59,440 nt of DNA from Nitrospira sp. (GTDB lineage Bacteria > Nitrospirota > Nitrospiria > Nitrospirales > UBA8639): the NCBI GenBank assembly GCA_011523385.1, contig WTGX01000003.1, forward strand, positions 1 to 59,440. Reading direction: 5' to 3'. The notes beneath the pieces were generated by a model that worked only from the letters and a program-made list of their open reading frames with translations, searched no databases and had not been told where the DNA came from. How positions within the stretch are numbered: the stretch's first letter is position 1; the number at the start of each line of letters is the position of its first letter. A program made the translations under genes and the position numbers. Shown piece by piece: positions 1 through 9,163 of the stretch.

Positions 1-18
1 CGCTTCCGCGCTTCCGCG
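1..18. repeat. 8-bp tandem repeat at the left edge (unit GCGCTTCC)
   Basis: The window opens with about 2.25 copies of an 8-bp unit, followed by TAA and unrelated sequence. The same unit makes up the last 54 bases of the window (59387-59440). Both edges lying in one short tandem repeat suggests either that an assembly stopped at a long array or that the array occurs at more than one place. Simply joining the right end to the left end would break the repeat phase, so a perfect circle is not directly supported. Confidence 0.85.
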
Positions 19-84
19 TAACTTCGTTAACCCAGTAGTCTACCACGGTTCCGGCAGCCGAGTCAGCCTGCGGGCGAAGGGCTC

Positions 85-3000
85 ATGTCTCCCCACCGCG
101 TCTGCAAGCCGCCGCCTGGGCTCATCAACTTCTCCGCTGAGTCCGCTTCTTCCGCCGACAGTTTCGATTCCGTCCCGGCCCGCACGACTTCGGGCGTCCA
201 TCCAGTCGCCCGCCATCTGCGCCGCGGCCTTCTCCCGGCACTGCTCTGCCTGCCGTTGATTGCCGGGCTGGCGACCGAAGCCGCCGCGCAGAGCGCGACA
301 GTTTCGATAGCGCAGGGACTAAATACTACGAATCCAGAGGACCCCACGAGCGATGGTGCCACATTCAAACTTCGAGTATCGCCTACGCACAGTTCAGCGA
401 TACCTTACAAAGTCTGCTTTACCAGCTCGCTGGCCACTCCCAGCTTTATAGCCGATAGAGGCCTCCATTCAATTTCCCTCGACGCTCAGGGGTGTACGAC
501 TGGCGAAATTGCAGCAGGGACCACTGGTCTCGATTTAAAGATCTACGGAACCGACGACACCCTCGACGAGCCCGACGAGGTGGTGACGGCGACGGTCTCG
601 GCGGACCCGAACAACGCGCTCCCCGCCGGGGTGAGCATCTCGTCCACCGCCAACACCGCCACCGTCACCATCCGCGACGACGACCCGACGGTGGTGCGCC
701 TGGCGCGTAGCGGCGGCACCGGCGCCATCAACGAGGGCCAGACGGTGGAGCTCACGGTGACGCTGGGCCGCGCGCTCATTGCGGGCGAGATCATCGACGT
801 GCCGCTGTCGATCAGCGGCCCGGGGGTCACCATCGCCGACTGGATCCTCGCCAGGAAGTCCGGCACGAACCTCAACACCGGCGTCAGCCTGCACGGCACC
901 AGCACCGGCCTCTGGGTGCGCTTCTCCGGCGCGGGCGCGCGGGTGGCGACGCTCAACCTGGAGGCGGCGGGCGACAACGTCGCCGAGGGGGGCGGCTCGG
1001 AGACCGTCACCGTGGCGCTCGGCGCGAACTCGGCCTTCGACCATTCGAGTCGCCGCACCAACGTGGGCGGCGGCGCGGACCCGAGCGGCACGGCCTCGGA
1101 GCGCAGCTTCAGCGTCCAGGTCAACGACGCGACCGTGACCGCCGCGGTGCCGGTCGTCAGGGTCGAGGTTCCGACCGTCACCGAGGGCGAGACCGTCAAC
1201 GCCAGGCTCACCCTGAGCCGGGCGTCGACGGAACCGGTTCGTGTCCTGGTTAACGGCGCCATCTTTTCCACCTGCGATCTCTGCCCGACGGGCACGGCCC
1301 CGGCGAGCGGGTCGGACTTTACGAACACCAGTGTTCTCGTCACGTTCGCCCCCGGCGTTACGACCAAGACCGTGTCGTTCCCGACCAACGACGACGGCGC
1401 GGTCGAGTCGACCGAGGTCTTCGCGGTTATTCTTGCCGATCCGGCCGGCGCATTGGGGCTGGGCACCAAATTCACGGTTGACCCGGCCACGCCGCCCGAT
1501 GGCGTCAACAGGAGCTACCCCTACTGGTTCGCCCGCATCGAGGACAACGACACTCCGACCCTCGCCACCATCTCGAAGGGGTCGCTGCGCATCGTGGAGA
1601 CCGGCAGCGGAACCTACACGGTGGCGCTCGCCACCCAGCCGACGGCCGCTGTGTCGGTGTCCATCGCGAGGGGCGGCACGGACGCCGCTGCGGCCGCGAC
1701 CCAACCGACCTTTCTCGTCTTCAACCCCAGCGGCGCCAACCTCTGGAGCACCGCGCAGACGGTGACGGTCACCGGGGCGGACGAGTCGGGGACACACCGC
1801 AACCGTGCGCTCACCCTCGCCCACAACGCGACCTCGACGGATTCGACCTACAACGGCGTCAACCTCGGCACCGTCTCGGTGGAGGTGGCGGACGCGCCGG
1901 TGGTGGAGACGTACGACCCGTGGGGCTCGTACTTCGTCCGCTCGGGCCGGGAGAACGAGCCGGACCCGCTCATCATGACCTCGCCCAGGCCGATGTCGTA
2001 CAAGTACAAGCTGCGCCGGGACCTGTGGATGGGCGGGCACGGGCTGGGACCGGGCAACAGGCTCGACTACGCCGTCCGGGCGTCGAACGCCCCGGTGGGC
2101 GGGCCGATCACGGTGACCGCCACGGTGCCGACCACGCACAACGACCGCAACGAGGTGGGGCTGGCGCTGACCCCCGACGGTACGCCGCAGGACTCGGTCA
2201 CCTTCACCCTCTCGAACCGCCATCCGCAGAACAACAGCTGCGACGCGGACCGCGCGGACGGCAACACCGACCTCTCGTGGGCGTGCAGCATGGACGTGTT
2301 CGTGGTGCGCAAGTCCGCGGGCAACCAGAGCGCCTGCGCCAACATCCAGCACACGGTCACGGGCGGCGGGGTGCGCGCCTCGGACAACGACTACCTCGTC
2401 CTCCGGGCCCAGCTCCCGGCGACGGGCTACGAGAAGACGGGGGTCTGGTACCCGTGCCAGAAGCTGAACTGGGAGGGCTGGCCGTGGATCACGCCGCAGA
2501 TGGCGGCCTCCCGCGACAGCGGCAAGCCGGTGCACAGCGAGGAGAGCGGCGTCCCGGGCCTCGACCTGCCGCCGGTGACGCTGCCGAACGCGGCGACGCC
2601 GGTGGATGAGGGCACGACCGCCGGCATCGCCATCGACCTCGGGCGGGCGCTGAAGAAGGGCGAGCGGGCGGAGCTGGAGCTGGCCTTCTCCGGCGCGACG
2701 CCGGGGACGGACTACACGCTCGCGCTCGTGGCGGGCAAGAGCACGGGCGTGACGGTCAAGCCTGGCGCGCCGCTCACCGGGGCGACGCCGGTGCTGGCGT
2801 TCGCCGAGGGGGCGCGCACCGCCGAGCTCACGCTGACGGTGCTCGACGACACGGTGTACGAGGCGGAGATGCTGACCGTCGCCTTCGGGGAGCTGCGCCA
2901 CATCGTGGATGGCCTGGAAGACCGGGTGACGACGCCGGAGGGCAGCCTGCGCTACGCGCTGCTCGACAGCACCGGCCCGCCCTTGACCATCACGCGGCTG

Positions 3001-6000
3001 GCCGACGCCACTGTGGCGGAGAACAAGCCCTGGTCGGCCGAGCCGCTGCTGGAGGGGGTGACGGGCCGCGTCGCCTTCAGCCTCACCGGGGCCGATGCCG
3101 CGCGGTTCACCCTCGACGGCAAGACCGGGTCGCTGGCGCTGCCGGCGCAGGACTTCGAGGCGCCGGCGGATGCGAACAAGGACAATGTCTACGAGGCCAC
3201 GCTGACCGCCACCGACCCCGGCGGGACCGATGCGGTCGCTTTCCGGGTGACAGTGACCGACGTGGCCGAGGGGCAGACGACGGAGGCCGATCCGGCGGTG
3301 GTCAAGCTGGTCGAGGCCATGATCGTGCGCCACCGGGACGTGACGGGGAACACGGGCGCGCTCGCCAAGTGGCAGCAGGCGCTCAAGACCCTCAAGGGCG
3401 AGCCGGGCGGGTTCACGATCGCGGAACTGGAAGCGCAAGTCGCCCGCCTCTCAGGCACGCCGAAGCACCGCTGGCGGCGGGTGCTGGACGCGGTCAAGGC
3501 GATACAGGCCGGGGGCGGCAGCGGGACGGGCGCAACGCCCGCCACGCCGACGATCACCGTCGGGTCCGGGGCAGGCTCTGGCGCGGCGGTGACGGAGGGG
3601 ACCGCAGCAAGCTTTACCCTGACCGCGGACCCGGCGCCGAAGGCCGACCTGGCGGTGACGGTGAGCATCGGGCAGACGGGTAAGTATGTCGCCTCCCGCA
3701 ATCGCGGCGCCCGCACAGTGACCATCCCCGCGGGCGAGACCGCCGCCGCCTTCACGGTGGCCACCAAAGGCGACACGAAGGACAAACCGGACGGCGCGGT
3801 GACCGCGACGCTCGAAGCCGGTACGGGCTATACGGTGGGTGAGGCGGCCACGGCCACGGTGCCGGTGCGCGACGACGACGCGACCGGGGTGACGCTCTCG
3901 GCCGAGGCGGGCGATCTCGCGGAAGGCGCGGGGCGCAAGCTCGTGCGGCTGACGCTCGGCCGGAAGCTGGTGGTGCCGGAGGCGCTGACGGTCACGCTGA
4001 CCTTCGGCGGCACGGCGACGGTCGGGACCGACTACACACTCAGCCCCAAAGGGGCCAGCCGGCCGGGGGTGCGGTACGCGAACCTCGCCAGCGCCGACCC
4101 GGCAAAGCCGCCAACCGTCACCTTTACCGGCCCCTCGGCCAAGTCCGCGACGCTGGTACTGGCGGCGACCGCCGACAGCGCCCACGAAGGCGACAGCGAG
4201 ACCGTGACGGTGGGGCTCGGGACGCTCACGCCCACGGATCTCGGCGGCGGGGCCGAAGGCGCCGGCGCCGTGGCCTTCACCATCCTGGAGCCGCCGCCGG
4301 CAATCTCCATTGCAGCCAAGACCGCGTCCATCACGGAAGGCGCGGCGGCCACCTTCACGGTGACCGCCAGCCGGGCGCCGGAGGCCGACCTCCCGGTCAC
4401 CCTCACCGTGGCGGAGGCCGCCGGCAGTGACATGGTGGCCGCGGACAGCGAAGGCACGGCCACGGTGACGATTGCCAAGGGCCAGACCGAGGCCGCGTTG
4501 ACCGTACCCACGGTGAACGACACCCAGGACGAGCCCGACGGCACGGTCACGGCCACGCTCACCGCCGACGGCAAGGACGGAACCGCCTATATGGTGGCGG
4601 CTTCGCCGAAAGACGCCGCCTCGGTCACCGTGGCCGACGATGACGTAGCCAATGCCGTCACGCTCTCCATCGAGGACGAGCAGGTCCGGGAGGGCGACCT
4701 GTTCACGTTCCAGGTGGACCTCTCGGCCCCGGCGCCGCACGAGGTGCGGGTGAGCTGGCACACCGAGGCGGGCACGGCCAAGTTCGGGCACGACTTCGAC
4801 CTCGCCTCGGGCGCGCTCACGTTCCGGCCGGGGGTTGTGCGGCAGACCATTACCATCTTCACCATCGACGACCTCATCGACGAAGACCCGGAGACCTTCG
4901 AAGTGGTGCTGTCGAACGCGCAAGGCGCCACGATCGAGCGCGGGACCGCGACCGGGACCATCGTGAACTCGGACCCGATGCCCACGGCGTGGCTGAGCCG
5001 CTTCGGGCGCACGGTGGCGCAGCAGGCGTTGGACGGCATCGCCGGGCGCCTGACCGCGCCGCGCACCCCCGGGGCTCAAGGCACCATTGCCGGGCAGGCG
5101 TTCACCCATTCGACAAGCTCAGGGCAAGCCCATTCGACAAGCTCAGGGCAAGCCCCTTCGACAGGCTCAGGACAGGCGTTCGCGCCGGGGTCGGGCAACG
5201 CCGGGACCGGCGGCGCGACGAACATCAACACACCGGCCCTGACCCGGCAGGGGGCGCTGGCCCTGGCCCAGATCGCGCAGAGCTTCGGCGGGACCGTCAA
5301 CGGCTTCGAGGCTGACGGCTTTGGCCCGGCCGGGGTCGACGCGGACCGGGACCCGAGCGCCTGGGGCACGGGCGCCGGGACTCAGGCCACCCCCCTGACG
5401 CCGCGGGAGGCGCTGCTGGGCAGTCACTTCACGGCGACAGCCAGACCGGACGGCACCGGCGGCAGTCTCGCCTTTTGGGGCCGGGCGGCGCAGGCGAATT
5501 TCGACGGGCGGGAGGGCACTTTCTCGCTCGACGGCGAGGCCACCACGGGCTTGCTGGGCGCGGACTACGCCCGGGACACGTGGCTGGTGGGCGTGACGCT
5601 CCTGCGGAGCCAGGGCCGGGGCGGCTATCGCGACACGGACGTCACCCCCCGACCCGGGACTCACACCTGCCCCGGCGCGACCGGGCCGGTGTGTCGCCAG
5701 GCCGTGCGCGAAGGCACCGGCACGATCGAAGCGTCGCTGACCGCGGCGGTGCCCTATGCCGCCTGGGAGGCGTCAGAGCGGCTCAAGCTCTGGGGCGCGA
5801 CGGGTTACGGCGCCGGGGAAGTCAAGCTCCGGACCCACACCGGCCAGGCGCTCGCAACCGACATCGACTGGACCATGGCCTCGGCGGGCCTGCGGGGCAA
5901 CTTGCTGCCCCAACCGGCCAAAAGCGCCGCGCCCGCGGCACTGGCGCTGACCTCGGACGCGCTATGGGCGCGGACCACGTCGGACAAGACGACGGAACTG

Positions 6001-6672
6001 GCCGCGGGGGACTCCACCGTCACCCGGCTGCGGCTCGGACTGGAGGGGAGCTACCGTGTCGCGCTCGACGATGGGGGCCAGTTCACCCCTAAGTTGACGC
6101 TTGGGGCGCGCCATGACGGGGGGGATGCCGAGACCGGCTTCGGGGTGGAACTCGGCGGCGGCCTCGCGTGGAGCGTCCCGGCGCTCGGGCTGGCCCTCGA
6201 CCTCGAGGGCCGCACCCTGCTGACCCATGCCGCGGACGACTTCGAGGACCAGGGTTTCGCGGCGTCGCTGGTCTTTGACCCCGCCCCGGCGACGCAGCGG
6301 GGCCCATCGGTCAGCCTGCGCCAGGACTGGGGCGGACAAGCCACGGGCGGCCTGGATGCGCTGTTCGCCTCGAACCCGCTGGCGCAGCGGGCGGGGAGCG
6401 GCAATGCGACGAGCCGTTGGGCCGCGGAGGCGGCCTGGGGCTTCCCGGCCTTTAGCGGCCGGTTCACCGGCAGCCCGCATGCCGGGCTGGGCCTGGCCAC
6501 CGGCACCCGCGACTACCGCCTGGGCTGGCGCCTCACGCCGATGGAGAACGCACCCGCCCTCGCCTGTGACCTTTCCTGCAACCTCTCCTTCGGCCTCACG
6601 GCGACCCGGCGGGAGACCGACGTGGCTCAACCGGAACACACGATCGGGTTCGAGGTCGGGGCACAGTGGTGA
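85..6672 (+). CDS. Giant Calx-beta / cadherin-like autotransporter (outer-membrane beta-barrel protein)
   Basis: The product has 2195 residues. A long basic N-terminal stretch (about 1-45) precedes a hydrophobic segment (about 48-63) and an AAAQ-type cleavage site near residue 70, which looks like an extended signal peptide. The passenger carries about eight Calx-beta-like modules, recognised by EG(x) starts and DDD or DND ends, at roughly 71-200, 203-350, 355-490, 491-610, 828-965, 1156-1267, 1269-1402 and 1406-1632. Also visible are an unrecognised Cys-containing block (612-820), a cadherin-like module (970-1060) and a helical insert (1070-1145). A linker (1633-1785) leads to a C-terminal barrel of about 410 residues ending in an aromatic residue (GAQW), typical of type V secretion. 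ATG 85 is the first start after two in-frame stops (19-21, 28-30) and has a weak AAGG upstream. The base composition is much more GC-rich than the rest of the window, which suggests transfer or strong compositional divergence. The likely role is surface adhesion; the ligand is unknown. Confidence 0.85.
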   Translation: MSPHRVCKPPPGLINFSAESASSADSFDSVPARTTSGVHPVARHLRRGLLPALLCLPLIAGLATEAAAQSATVSIAQGLNTTNPEDPTSDGATFKLRVSPTHSSAIPYKVCFTSSLATPSFIADRGLHSISLDAQGCTTGEIAAGTTGLDLKIYGTDDTLDEPDEVVTATVSADPNNALPAGVSISSTANTATVTIRDDDPTVVRLARSGGTGAINEGQTVELTVTLGRALIAGEIIDVPLSISGPGVTIADWILARKSGTNLNTGVSLHGTSTGLWVRFSGAGARVATLNLEAAGDNVAEGGGSETVTVALGANSAFDHSSRRTNVGGGADPSGTASERSFSVQVNDATVTAAVPVVRVEVPTVTEGETVNARLTLSRASTEPVRVLVNGAIFSTCDLCPTGTAPASGSDFTNTSVLVTFAPGVTTKTVSFPTNDDGAVESTEVFAVILADPAGALGLGTKFTVDPATPPDGVNRSYPYWFARIEDNDTPTLATISKGSLRIVETGSGTYTVALATQPTAAVSVSIARGGTDAAAAATQPTFLVFNPSGANLWSTAQTVTVTGADESGTHRNRALTLAHNATSTDSTYNGVNLGTVSVEVADAPVVETYDPWGSYFVRSGRENEPDPLIMTSPRPMSYKYKLRRDLWMGGHGLGPGNRLDYAVRASNAPVGGPITVTATVPTTHNDRNEVGLALTPDGTPQDSVTFTLSNRHPQNNSCDADRADGNTDLSWACSMDVFVVRKSAGNQSACANIQHTVTGGGVRASDNDYLVLRAQLPATGYEKTGVWYPCQKLNWEGWPWITPQMAASRDSGKPVHSEESGVPGLDLPPVTLPNAATPVDEGTTAGIAIDLGRALKKGERAELELAFSGATPGTDYTLALVAGKSTGVTVKPGAPLTGATPVLAFAEGARTAELTLTVLDDTVYEAEMLTVAFGELRHIVDGLEDRVTTPEGSLRYALLDSTGPPLTITRLADATVAENKPWSAEPLLEGVTGRVAFSLTGADAARFTLDGKTGSLALPAQDFEAPADANKDNVYEATLTATDPGGTDAVAFRVTVTDVAEGQTTEADPAVVKLVEAMIVRHRDVTGNTGALAKWQQALKTLKGEPGGFTIAELEAQVARLSGTPKHRWRRVLDAVKAIQAGGGSGTGATPATPTITVGSGAGSGAAVTEGTAASFTLTADPAPKADLAVTVSIGQTGKYVASRNRGARTVTIPAGETAAAFTVATKGDTKDKPDGAVTATLEAGTGYTVGEAATATVPVRDDDATGVTLSAEAGDLAEGAGRKLVRLTLGRKLVVPEALTVTLTFGGTATVGTDYTLSPKGASRPGVRYANLASADPAKPPTVTFTGPSAKSATLVLAATADSAHEGDSETVTVGLGTLTPTDLGGGAEGAGAVAFTILEPPPAISIAAKTASITEGAAATFTVTASRAPEADLPVTLTVAEAAGSDMVAADSEGTATVTIAKGQTEAALTVPTVNDTQDEPDGTVTATLTADGKDGTAYMVAASPKDAASVTVADDDVANAVTLSIEDEQVREGDLFTFQVDLSAPAPHEVRVSWHTEAGTAKFGHDFDLASGALTFRPGVVRQTITIFTIDDLIDEDPETFEVVLSNAQGATIERGTATGTIVNSDPMPTAWLSRFGRTVAQQALDGIAGRLTAPRTPGAQGTIAGQAFTHSTSSGQAHSTSSGQAPSTGSGQAFAPGSGNAGTGGATNINTPALTRQGALALAQIAQSFGGTVNGFEADGFGPAGVDADRDPSAWGTGAGTQATPLTPREALLGSHFTATARPDGTGGSLAFWGRAAQANFDGREGTFSLDGEATTGLLGADYARDTWLVGVTLLRSQGRGGYRDTDVTPRPGTHTCPGATGPVCRQAVREGTGTIEASLTAAVPYAAWEASERLKLWGATGYGAGEVKLRTHTGQALATDIDWTMASAGLRGNLLPQPAKSAAPAALALTSDALWARTTSDKTTELAAGDSTVTRLRLGLEGSYRVALDDGGQFTPKLTLGARHDGGDAETGFGVELGGGLAWSVPALGLALDLEGRTLLTHAADDFEDQGFAASLVFDPAPATQRGPSVSLRQDWGGQATGGLDALFASNPLAQRAGSGNATSRWAAEAAWGFPAFSGRFTGSPHAGLGLATGTRDYRLGWRLTPMENAPALACDLSCNLSFGLTATRRETDVAQPEHTIGFEVGAQW
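5107..5178 (+). repeat. Three in-frame 24-bp repeats inside the autotransporter linker
   Basis: There are three consecutive 24-bp units at 5107-5130, 5131-5154 and 5155-5178. The first two are identical and the third differs at a few positions. They encode HSTSSGQA, HSTSSGQA and PSTGSGQA (residues 1675-1698), directly before the barrel-proximal part of the protein. The DNA core (TTCGACAAGCTCAGG) is the same as that of non-coding repeats at 6711-6735 and, inverted, at 7005-7035. So this is a dispersed DNA repeat that has entered a coding region in an open frame. Confidence 0.9.
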
Positions 6673-7135
6673 CGGGGCCGCGTGGCTTCCCCACCCCGGA
6701 CGTCCCGCGTCCCCTTCGACCGGCTCAGGACGGGCTCTTCGCCTTCGCGGGCGCTACGCGCAGGACAGGCTTGTGTGCTCCAGTGCCCCGCCGGTGAAAG
6801 AGAACCCCCTCACTCCCCCTTGTCAGGGGGACGGCAGCCCCGCTTTCCCCTGAGCAGAGAGCCGGCCGCATGCCTCGCGGCATAAGATGCCGCCGCTACA
6901 ACTGCGTGAAGATTGCGGCCAATGCTGCTACAACTTGTCCTTCGCGTTGCTCAGGACAAGCTCGGAATGACAATTCGGGTATGATCAGTATCTCGTTCTG
7001 TCAACGCCTGCCCTGAGCTTGTCCTGAGCGAAGCGAACGGGCGAAGTCGAAGGGAATGACTGAACACATACAATCCCCGACCCCGATCAGGGATCCAGGG
7101 GAAGTGAAGTCGAAGGGTTCGCAAGGATGACAGAG
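6673..7135. repeat. Gene-free interval filled with palindromic dispersed repeats
   Basis: No credible gene is visible between the autotransporter stop and the PhoD-like gene. The interval holds several REP-like pieces. One is at 6711-6735 (TTCGACCGGCTCAGGACGGG core). A perfect hairpin TCCCCCT-TGTC-AGGGGGA lies at 6814-6831 and could also end autotransporter transcription, although no T-run follows. An inverted repeat CTTGTCC/GGACAAG lies at 6934-6960. A longer unit at 7005-7060 contains the inverted form of the same CTCAGGACAAGCTCAGGGCAGG core. The interval also marks the change from very GC-rich to moderately GC-rich sequence. Confidence 0.75.
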
Positions 7136-7181
7136 AGGGGGAGCTATGTCGCACCACGCGCGGTCGCAGGAGGGCATCGCC

Positions 7182-8723
7182 ATGGTGAACCGGTATTATC
7201 AGGGGTTGAGTGAGTTCCATTGCTATGCCACGCGGGTGACGACCGGCAGCATGCGCCTTTGGGTGGGGACGCTGGAGCGGGACATGCACAAGCCTGCGAA
7301 AGCGCGGGTGCGCTTGTGCGATGGTTCCGGCCGCCAAGTCAGGGTGCGACCGATCCGGCATGCCGACTGGGAACGTCCGTTTCCCGCTACGTCACAAGAT
7401 CGTTTCTACAAGAGCTTCACCTTCAAGGGGTTGAGGCCGGGCAGGATTTATCGCGCCTGCTTCGAGCGGTGGCGTGCCGACGTGAAGGCTTGGGAAATCC
7501 TCCGCTCCGCGAGTATCCGCACGCTGCCCAAACGGCTGCCTTTGTCCACGTCGCGCGCCAAACCCTTCACCATCGCCTTGGGGAGTTGCTATTGGCCGGA
7601 CCAGGACGGGGGTCGCGTGGGTACGGCATACCGGGGGTTGTATGACCACCCCGCAGATCCGCACGACAGCCCGGATCTGACCTTTCTCACCGGCGACCAG
7701 GTGTATCTGGACGTCGGGTTCGATCTGCGCTCCAGGGTGCCCAAGGAAGTCCGTCGCCGGATCGCCCGGGACTATGCCCGCCACTGGCAAGGTCTCAGCG
7801 ACGTGTTGACCCGCGGGGCCACCTACATGCTGCCCGACGATCACGAGTGGTACAACGGCTTTCCTGATCCCGATCCCGGGAATCCGTACCTGTGGGCCTT
7901 ACGGGACGTGAAGGTACGCAAGGCCTGGGAACAGGCGGCGCGTCAGGGTATCGTGAACGTTCAACAATGTCCGGTCGTGGAGATCATGGCGTTCCCGGGT
8001 GATCTCAGTATCTGCTTCGCCGATCTGCGGTCGTATCGTGAACCGAAGCAAGGCGGCCTGATGAACCCGAAGGACCTGAAGCGCGTGCTGGCTTGGGCCA
8101 ATGGGCTCACGACTCCGGGGGTGCTCGTGAGTCCCCAGCCCTTGATCGTCACCGGGAACCCTCACGAAGCCAACCTGCTCGACTACACGGAAGACTATTG
8201 CCGATTGCTCGCGGCCCTGGGAAGTACGGGGCACGATATTGTCGTCATGAGTGGCGACGTCCACTACGGCCGCGTGGTGAGCGTGAAGCTGGGCGCCCGG
8301 GGCGCTACGTTGTATGAAGTGGTCTCCTCGCCGCTCTCGAACCTGACGTATCTGAATGCCTGGTTCGCCACCAACCGGAACCGTTTGACTCCGAAACAAT
8401 TTCCCGACCCACGCGCGTTCAGCCACCCACGGGGTAAGCAGACCCTATCAGACTGGAAGCCCCGGACAGTCAATCATTATCTCAACAAGACACGGGACGG
8501 TTCGAGGTACGCCATAGGCCACAAGACCAGTTGGCGTCAGTGGGTCTACCCGGGCACTCGCACTCGCGAGCATTTTCTGACCATCGCCTTCTCCCGCTAT
8601 GGCGACGGCTCCGGTATCCGAATGACGGTCAAAGGCTGGCTGGTCCGGGACGTGGACCTCGACGAACGGCGCAAGCGAATCCTGCCCCAACGGGCCTTTC
8701 GGTTTTCGCGGAAACTGACCTGA
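7182..8723 (+). CDS. PhoD-like metallophosphatase (alkaline phosphatase D family)
   Basis: The protein has 513 residues and the metal-site motifs of the PhoD/metallophosphoesterase superfamily: GSCYW near 133, LTGDQVY near 172, DDHEWYNG near 219 and SGDVHYG near 358. A beta-rich N-terminal domain precedes the catalytic core. Family members hydrolyse phosphomono- or diesters using Fe/Ca or similar metals. No signal peptide or twin-arginine motif is visible, unlike classical secreted PhoD, so a cytoplasmic location is possible. The start at 7182 is preferred because AGGAGGG lies at 7168-7174 with 7-nt spacing. An in-frame ATG at 7146 would add 12 residues but has no ribosome binding site. The exact substrate cannot be told. 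Confidence 0.85.
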   Translation: MVNRYYQGLSEFHCYATRVTTGSMRLWVGTLERDMHKPAKARVRLCDGSGRQVRVRPIRHADWERPFPATSQDRFYKSFTFKGLRPGRIYRACFERWRADVKAWEILRSASIRTLPKRLPLSTSRAKPFTIALGSCYWPDQDGGRVGTAYRGLYDHPADPHDSPDLTFLTGDQVYLDVGFDLRSRVPKEVRRRIARDYARHWQGLSDVLTRGATYMLPDDHEWYNGFPDPDPGNPYLWALRDVKVRKAWEQAARQGIVNVQQCPVVEIMAFPGDLSICFADLRSYREPKQGGLMNPKDLKRVLAWANGLTTPGVLVSPQPLIVTGNPHEANLLDYTEDYCRLLAALGSTGHDIVVMSGDVHYGRVVSVKLGARGATLYEVVSSPLSNLTYLNAWFATNRNRLTPKQFPDPRAFSHPRGKQTLSDWKPRTVNHYLNKTRDGSRYAIGHKTSWRQWVYPGTRTREHFLTIAFSRYGDGSGIRMTVKGWLVRDVDLDERRKRILPQRAFRFSRKLT

Positions 8724-8794
8724 GCGCCGGTCGGATTTCATACGCGCCGGCCTGCCGGCGCAGGCGGTGTGCCAATGGCGAGCCCTCCAGTGTC

Positions 8795-8823
8795 TTGACC
8801 CCTTCGAGAGGCTGGGCTATTCT
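8795..8823 (+). promoter_or_regulatory. Sigma-70-type promoter for pup
   Basis: TTGACC (8795-8800), a 17-nt spacer and TATTCT (8818-8823) lie 43 nt upstream of the pup start codon. The short untranslated leader, together with the terminator at the end of pup, suggests a monocistronic transcript. Confidence 0.6.
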
Positions 8824-8866
8824 ATCCATGAGGTGCGTATCTCCTTGAAAACCGGGAGGAAAGGCC

Positions 8867-9064
8867 ATGGAAAAGCAGGAACGGAAATCCGGGGCAGCTG
8901 GAAATTCCTCACAGGCTCAGGAAGTCAAGCCGAATCCTCAGGTCATTGAAAGCGGCAAGAAGCTTCAGGAAGACATCGATCAGTTGGTCGAGGAGATCGA
9001 CGAGGTCCTGGAAGAGAACGCCGCCGAGTTCGTCAAGAATTACGTTCAGAAAGGAGGAGAATAG
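8867..9064 (+). CDS. pup: Prokaryotic ubiquitin-like protein Pup, C-terminal Gly-Gly-Glu
   Basis: The protein has 65 residues. The N-terminal half is polar and disordered-looking. The C-terminal half is strongly helical and acidic and matches the conserved Pup region that binds the proteasomal ATPase: QLVEEIDEVLEEN followed by AAEFVKNYVQKGGE. In the family, the C-terminal Glu side chain is ligated to substrate lysines by PafA. Versions ending in Gln must first be deamidated by Dop. Here the codon is GAA (Glu), so no deamidation step should be needed. GGGAGGA at 8854-8860 gives a strong ribosome binding site. No pafA, dop, mpa/arc or 20S proteasome genes are in the window, so pup is physically separate from its partners. 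The nearest genes are an unrelated phosphatase and recJ. Confidence 0.93.
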   Translation: MEKQERKSGAAGNSSQAQEVKPNPQVIESGKKLQEDIDQLVEEIDEVLEENAAEFVKNYVQKGGE

Positions 9065-9086
9065 CTCCTCTTTCCTTTCTTTTTTC
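9049..9086 (+). terminator. Intrinsic terminator overlapping the pup stop codon
   Basis: GAAAGGAGGAG (9049-9059) pairs with CTCCTCTTTC (9065-9074), with one bulged base and a loop (AATAG) that contains the TAG stop. A pyrimidine/T-rich run (CTTTCTTTTTTCC) follows. The stem therefore includes the codons for the final Gly-Gly-Glu of Pup. Confidence 0.6.
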
Positions 9087-9163
9087 CGCCGCCGTTTTTT
9101 GTTTCACCAGTACAGTGTGGCCGGAGCATCGGCGAGTCCGGGTCGTGTGCGCGGCCTTTTCGT

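Noticed and set aside
535-3438. A 967-residue open frame on the reverse strand opposite the autotransporter
   Set aside because: It is Arg/His/Gly-rich with no recognisable domain, as expected for a shadow frame in very GC-rich coding sequence. The forward frame has clear domains and a signal peptide.
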